NCBI GenBank assembly: GCA_016872875.1
Contig: VGYW01000356.1
Coordinates: forward strand, 1 to 8,473
DNA length: 8,473 nt
Direction of reading: 5' to 3'
Source of the DNA: Planctomycetota bacterium
GTDB lineage: Bacteria; Planctomycetota; PUPC01; DSUN01
The notes under the pieces are model-generated. The model did no database searches. It worked only from the letters and a program-made list of their open reading frames with translations, and had not been told where the DNA came from. The translations under genes were made by a program, and so were the position numbers. The stretch's first letter is position 1. Every line of letters starts with the position of its first letter. Shown one piece after another: positions 5,367 to 8,473 of this stretch.

Positions 5367-6263
5367 ATGGCAGAGATGGCGAACGGTATCCCGCGTGGCG
5401 TCGAGGTGCTGGTGAAGAAGGCGGCGGTTGACCCCGATTTCAGGGCGCTGCTGCTGGCGAAGCGTGCGGCTGCCGCCACGGAGATCGGCCTGGAGCTCGA
5501 CCCCGCCGAGGCCGCGATGCTCGCCAGCCTTCCCGCAAGCCTGCTCGAGGGCATCATCGCGCGCACCACGGTCAGCCCGATGAGCCGAGCCGCCTTCCTG
5601 GGCAAGGCCGCGGCCGTGATGCTCGCCGCGCTCGGCGCCGACCTCGCCGCCGCCGAGGGGCCGCCACCCCCAGGCGGCATCGCGCCAGACCGCCCGCCCG
5701 TGACCAAGGGCGAGCAGCCCGACAGGCCGCCCGAACGCGACCGCTTCGTCCTCTACAGCGAATCCAACTTCAAGGGCGAAGTGACCTACGCCGTCACCGA
5801 CACCGATGCCTGGCAGAAGCGCTCGACCGAGCTCGCCAGGATGAACCGCTCCCTCCGCCAGGCATACGTCGCCGCGAACAAGGCCTGGACCGCGGACGAG
5901 GCCCACAAGGGCGTCCCATTCCCTATGAGGATGCCCCAGTTCCTCCAGTGCGACAGGGTGGCGACCTACTCGGACCGCGACCGCGCGGAGGCGATGCTCA
6001 AGCGGCGGCAGGAGGAGCTCGACAAGCAGGCCGCGGCCGCCAAGGCGGCCGAAGAGCAGCGCCTCGCCGCCCTCGGCGAGGCGGCAAGGGCCAAGGAGAA
6101 AGAGAAGGCGGACCTCCTGCGGGCCGCCGAGGCGCTCTTCGAGAAGGAGCTCCAGCGACTTCTCGCCGCGCCCGCCACCCCCATGCCGCCCGTCAGCCGT
6201 GGCGTCAGCATGGACCGGCCGCCCGCCATGCCGCCGGCGGTGACGGGGATTCGGCCGGATTGA
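5367..6263 (+). CDS. Leader-domain protein with inserted coiled-coil region (298 aa)
   Basis: Fourth and largest paralog. Residues 7-69 are the shared domain (IPRGVEVLVKKAAVDPDF, LDPAEAAMLASLPASLLEGII). Ser73-Arg-Ala-Ala-Phe-Leu-Gly-Lys precedes a hydrophobic stretch to about 93. Two motif copies follow, GIAPDRPP (104-111) and GEQPDRPP (115-122). Residues 126-200 form an extra region I do not recognise (FVLYSESNFKGEVTYAV, then LARMNRSLRQAYV). Residues 205-267 are Ala/Glu/Lys/Arg-rich and very likely a coiled coil. The end returns to the motif: GVSMDRPP (279-286) and a final GIRPD (294-298) lacking the last Arg-Pro. The extra module is thus framed by motif copies. The long helical region argues for a structural or scaffold role as well as, or instead of, a small peptide precursor. 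Confidence 0.85.
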   Translation: MAEMANGIPRGVEVLVKKAAVDPDFRALLLAKRAAAATEIGLELDPAEAAMLASLPASLLEGIIARTTVSPMSRAAFLGKAAAVMLAALGADLAAAEGPPPPGGIAPDRPPVTKGEQPDRPPERDRFVLYSESNFKGEVTYAVTDTDAWQKRSTELARMNRSLRQAYVAANKAWTADEAHKGVPFPMRMPQFLQCDRVATYSDRDRAEAMLKRRQEELDKQAAAAKAAEEQRLAALGEAARAKEKEKADLLRAAEALFEKELQRLLAAPATPMPPVSRGVSMDRPPAMPPAVTGIRPD

Positions 6264-6271
6264 CTTCTTCA

Positions 6272-6347
6272 GTCGTCCTCGTCCTCGTCCCTCGTCCTCG
6301 TCCTCGACTCTTCCCCTCAGGCCAGAGGAATCGAGGACGAGGACGAC
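6272..6347. repeat. GTCCTCG-rich hairpin after the fourth paralog
   Basis: The 16-nt arm 6272-6287 (GTCGTCCTCGTCCTCG) is perfectly complementary to 6332-6347. Alternatively, 6294-6307 pairs with 6331-6344 (14 bp, 23-nt loop). The hairpin starts 9 nt after the stop at 6263 and could end or protect the transcript, but no T-run follows. Confidence 0.75.
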
Positions 6348-6361
6348 AGGGACGCAGGGGC

Positions 6362-6451
6362 GGGTGGCACCCTCAACGGCTTCCGTTGAGGGTGTGAATG
6401 GGGCGCAGCCCGGAAGACACCCTCAAGCGAAGACGCTTGAGGGTGCCACCC
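6362..6451. repeat. 90-bp element with terminal repeats and two hairpins
   Basis: Terminal arms GGGTGGCACCCTCAA (6362-6376) and TTGAGGGTGCCACCC (6437-6451) are perfect 15-bp inverted repeats. Inside are two perfect 12-bp hairpins: 6368-6379 with 6383-6394, and 6418-6429 with 6434-6445. They share CACCCTCAA/TTGAGGGTG but differ at the stem tip (CGG/CCG versus GCG/CGC) in a compensated way. The layout matches the 61-bp elements although the sequence is unrelated. Confidence 0.85.
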
Positions 6452-6469
6452 AACAAGTCGAGAACAGGA

Positions 6470-6498
6470 TCGAGGACGACGACGACGACGAGGACGAG
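6470..6498 (+). repeat. GAC-rich tract next to radical SAM start
   Basis: TCGAGGAC followed by repeated GAC triplets and GAGGACGAG. The TCGAGGAC beginning repeats the right arm at 6331 as a direct copy, and the tract is complementary to the 6272-6307 arms. GAGGA at 6490-6494, 7 nt before ATG 6502, appears to serve as the ribosome site of the next gene, so repeat sequence supplies the Shine-Dalgarno. Confidence 0.7.
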
Positions 6499-6501
6499 TG
6501 A

Positions 6502-7980
6502 ATGGGTGCGGACATCACGCTTGTCAACCTGAACATGCTCTTCATCCGCTACGGGGAGGAGATCGAGCGGGAGCGGCACGTGCCGCTCGGGCCGCTCTAC
6601 CTCACCCGCGCGCTTGAGAACGCCGGCCTGCGGGTGGACTTCCGCGACTACCAGCTCTGCCCGTCCGACGACCCGTTCGACATGGCGGCGTTCCTCGACT
6701 TCCTCAAGAACCCCGCGCCCGTCATCGGCCTGTCGTGCATGGCCAACCTGCTGCCGTTCACCATCCAGGCGATGAAGGCGCTCCGCGAGCGCTACCCCGA
6801 CCGCAAGCTGGTCCTCGGCGGCGTGGGCGCCAAGTCGGTCGAGGAGCAGATTCTCGCCCGCTTCCCCTGGATCGAGGTCGTCTGCCGCGGGGAAGGCGAG
6901 CTGACCGGGCCGGAGCTCGTCCGCGCGCTCCTCAATGGCTCGAACCTGGAGCCCGTCGCCGGCATCTCCTATCGCGCCAACGGCGCGGTCCGCCACAACC
7001 CCGACCGCGAGCGCATCCACGACCTCGACGCCATCCCGCTCCCCGCCTTCGAGAAGATTGACCTGAAGAACTACGCGGGCTACGGGATGATGACCAGCCG
7101 CGGATGCCCCTACCGCTGCACCTTCTGCTCCGTCGCGCCCATCTGGAACTACGTCAGCTACTCCCGCTCCGCCAAGAGCATCGTGGCCGAGATGCGCTTC
7201 CTCCACGAGAACGCGGGCGTTGACCTCTTCCTCTTCCAGGACGAGTTCTTCGTCTCCGGCAAGCGGCAGGTGATGGCCTTCTGCCGCGAGCTACAGGCCT
7301 CAGGCCTGCCCGTCGAGTGGAAGGCATTCGGCCGAGTTAACCTCACGGACGAGGAGATGATGCATGCGATGGCCGACAGCGGCTGCCTGGAGCTGCGCTT
7401 CGGCATCGAGAGCGGCTCCGACAAGGTCCTCACCCGCATCCGCAAGGGCTTCGCCGCTGCCGAAGCACTCGAAGTCGTCCCAAAGGCCGTCGGCATCTTC
7501 CCACGCGTTGACGCCTTCTACGTCTGGGGCTACCCGTTCGAGACGATGGACGACTTCAACCAGTCGCTCTTCCAGATGGTGTCGTTCCGCATGATGGGCG
7601 CGCGGATACTGCCCAGCCTCCTCTGCCTCCTGCCCCAGACGCCCATCTACCGCGACTGCCTGGCCTCGGGCGCCAAGCTCGAGTTCTGCCCCTACCTCCT
7701 CCCCGAGTTCGTCTTCACTGGCCACGAGGTGTGCCAGGACGGCGAGGTGGCGCTGCCCGAGCGCTACCAGGCGTATTTCAAGCTGATCATGGAGAACCCG
7801 GACATCTTCCCCGGCTTCTTCCACATTGACCTGGCGAACAACATCCTCCCCAAGCTGGCTCTCCTGAGGCAATTCGGCTTCTACCCGAGTCCCAAGAAGC
7901 CCGAGCCGACCAAGGAGAGTTGCGGCGCCCACTCCCCCCGCATCGCTCCGCAAGAGCTGGCCACGCGCGCCGCCCGCTGA
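6502..7980 (+). CDS. B12-binding-domain radical SAM protein (492 aa)
   Basis: Radical SAM enzyme of the cobalamin-binding-domain type; substrate unknown. Residues about 4-150 look like the Rossmann-like B12 domain: ITLVNLN strand, PLGPLYLTRALENAG, VIGLSCM, LVLGGVGAK and VVCRGEGELTGPEL. The DxHxxG His-ligand motif is not visible, as in several members of this group. The linker GISYRANGAV, then LDAIPLPAF, is typical of the group. The 4Fe-4S motif is Cys202-x3-Cys206-x2-Cys209 in SRGCPYRCTFC. Later motifs fit the radical SAM barrel: FLFQDEFF, RVNLTDEEM and FGIESGSDKVLTRIRKG. Known relatives carry out methylations, cyclisations and similar radical chemistry on lipids, pigments, antibiotics or peptides. 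It follows the four paralogs on the same strand with a 238-nt, repeat-filled gap; maturation of their tails is a hypothesis. Start 6502 places the first strand correctly. Confidence 0.93.
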   Translation: MGADITLVNLNMLFIRYGEEIERERHVPLGPLYLTRALENAGLRVDFRDYQLCPSDDPFDMAAFLDFLKNPAPVIGLSCMANLLPFTIQAMKALRERYPDRKLVLGGVGAKSVEEQILARFPWIEVVCRGEGELTGPELVRALLNGSNLEPVAGISYRANGAVRHNPDRERIHDLDAIPLPAFEKIDLKNYAGYGMMTSRGCPYRCTFCSVAPIWNYVSYSRSAKSIVAEMRFLHENAGVDLFLFQDEFFVSGKRQVMAFCRELQASGLPVEWKAFGRVNLTDEEMMHAMADSGCLELRFGIESGSDKVLTRIRKGFAAAEALEVVPKAVGIFPRVDAFYVWGYPFETMDDFNQSLFQMVSFRMMGARILPSLLCLLPQTPIYRDCLASGAKLEFCPYLLPEFVFTGHEVCQDGEVALPERYQAYFKLIMENPDIFPGFFHIDLANNILPKLALLRQFGFYPSPKKPEPTKESCGAHSPRIAPQELATRAAR

Positions 7981-7995
7981 GCGGCTCTCAGCGGG
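7973..7995 (+). terminator. Hairpin over the radical SAM stop codon
   Basis: CCCGCTGAG (7973-7981) pairs perfectly with CTCAGCGGG (7987-7995) around a 5-nt loop, and the TGA stop lies inside the left arm. The stem is strong, but no T-run follows, so this is a possible rather than a classic intrinsic terminator. Confidence 0.35.
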
Positions 7996-8176
7996 TCGGC
8001 TCAGTCCCACCCGACACCGCCCCCGAGTGGTCTTCTCGCTTCACACGAGCTGGCGAGGTCCCAAGGGGCCAACGCCATTCCGGCGTAGCCCGCTTCGCAC
8101 GCCGGCTGCCCGCGATGGCCGGCGTGCCGTACGATCAGCGCGCCGGAGACGGCAGCCTGGGGACGCGCCTGAAGCC
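7996..8176. other. Gene-free GC-rich stretch
   Basis: No supported gene; short open frames here lack ribosome sites and cross into the terminal repeat. One clear inverted repeat is CACGCCGGC (8098-8106) with GCCGGCGTG (8118-8126). Smaller dyads flank it. No tRNA-like fold or promoter was recognised. Confidence 0.5.
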
Positions 8177-8303
8177 GCGAGTCGCCCACTCGTGGCCGGC
8201 TATTGGTGCCTGAAAGATAATTGCAGAGTCATATGACTCTGCAATTATCTCTCCGGCGATCGCACCGCTCAGGGGGGCGCTTGTGGCGTATGGGATGGGT
8301 CAC
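8177..8303 (+). repeat. 127-bp exact direct repeat, copy 1
   Basis: Every base from 8177 to 8303 recurs at 8347-8473, an offset of 170. The base before differs (C at 8176, A at 8346), so the left boundary is real. The unit contains a small hairpin (CGAGT/ACTCG), an AT-rich 36-bp palindrome and a GC-rich right part. The spacer between copies (8304-8346) is unique. Confidence 0.97.
8215..8250. repeat. Perfect 36-bp palindrome, copy 1
   Basis: The 18-nt arm starting AGATAATTGCAGAG runs into its exact reverse complement with no loop; the centre is CATATG. It is strikingly AT-rich compared with everything around it. A loop-free perfect dyad suits a protein-binding or recombination site, or a cruciform, better than an RNA terminator. 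Confidence 0.9.
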
Positions 8304-8346
8304 GCCCAGTCCCGTTCTGGCCCTTGCGCGCTCTGCTCACGGGTGA

Positions 8347-8473
8347 GCGAGTCGCCCACTCGTGGCCGGCTATTGGTGCCTGAAAGATAATTGCAGAGTC
8401 ATATGACTCTGCAATTATCTCTCCGGCGATCGCACCGCTCAGGGGGGCGCTTGTGGCGTATGGGATGGGTCAC
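8347..8473 (+). repeat. 127-bp exact direct repeat, copy 2 (to window end)
   Basis: Identical to 8177-8303. The sequence stops here, so the true right boundary is unknown. The array may continue as 170-bp units. Confidence 0.97.
8385..8420. repeat. Perfect 36-bp palindrome, copy 2
   Basis: Same loop-free dyad as at 8215-8250, carried in the second direct repeat. Centre CATATG, 18-nt arms, no mismatch. Confidence 0.9.

Noticed and set aside
4833..5906. Minus-strand open frame of 357 codons
   Set aside because: It runs antisense across two paralogs and a palindromic element, with low-complexity composition.
7920..8236. Short plus-strand open frames past the radical SAM gene
   Set aside because: They overlap the end of that gene or run into the terminal repeat; no ribosome site and no recognisable protein features.
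8215..8250. 36-bp palindrome as an intrinsic terminator
   Set aside because: The stem is AT-rich and has no loop, there is no following T-run, and it is more than 230 nt from the nearest stop codon.

Overview
The window is GC-rich, and all six convincing genes lie on the + strand. The intergenic spaces are packed with GC-rich palindromic repeats. This repeat style, together with a cobalamin-type radical SAM enzyme and a giant repetitive lipoprotein, resembles uncultivated Planctomycetota-type genomes. That assignment is impressionistic: no marker gene is present.

Layout. (1) 1-311: gene-free leader with several hairpins and a weak promoter candidate. (2) 312-3011: an 899-residue lipoprotein built from about 40 copies of a short hydrophobic-Pro-hydrophobic motif, with a recent internal 261-nt duplication. 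(3) 3012-3380: gene-free, with a nested inverted repeat (about 3066-3276) followed by a good sigma70-like promoter (3322-3349). (4) 3381-6263: four tandem paralogous genes (183, 248, 132 and 298 aa). Each has a helical N-terminal domain of about 55 residues resembling a RiPP leader (NHLP / Nif11 / Franean1_4349 style), then a hydrophobic segment, then a tail. In three of the four the tail carries a repeated Gly-Ile-x-Pro-Asp-Arg-Pro motif, often at the very C-terminus. (5) 6502-7980: a B12-binding-domain radical SAM protein. (6) 7981-8473: gene-free, ending in two exact 127-bp direct repeats that each contain a perfect 36-bp palindrome.

How it may work together (inference). The four paralogs and the radical SAM gene form one co-directional cluster downstream of one visible promoter. 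The paralogs look like substrates: a conserved recognition-like domain plus a conserved short motif kept at protein level while its codons vary. The enzyme is of a class known to modify peptides, among other roles. A new RiPP-like or protein-modification system is therefore the most interesting reading, but the enzyme-substrate link is unproven. The hydrophobic segment in front of the tail suggests instead, or in addition, that the tails are displayed outside the cytoplasm.

Every spacer between the third paralog-region gene and the radical SAM gene is occupied by palindromic elements: three copies of a 61-bp element, a 90-bp element and GAC/GTC-rich arms. These either spread after the genes duplicated or tune expression between genes of the operon. 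The exact 127-bp repeat at the right edge looks like the end of an assembly contig.
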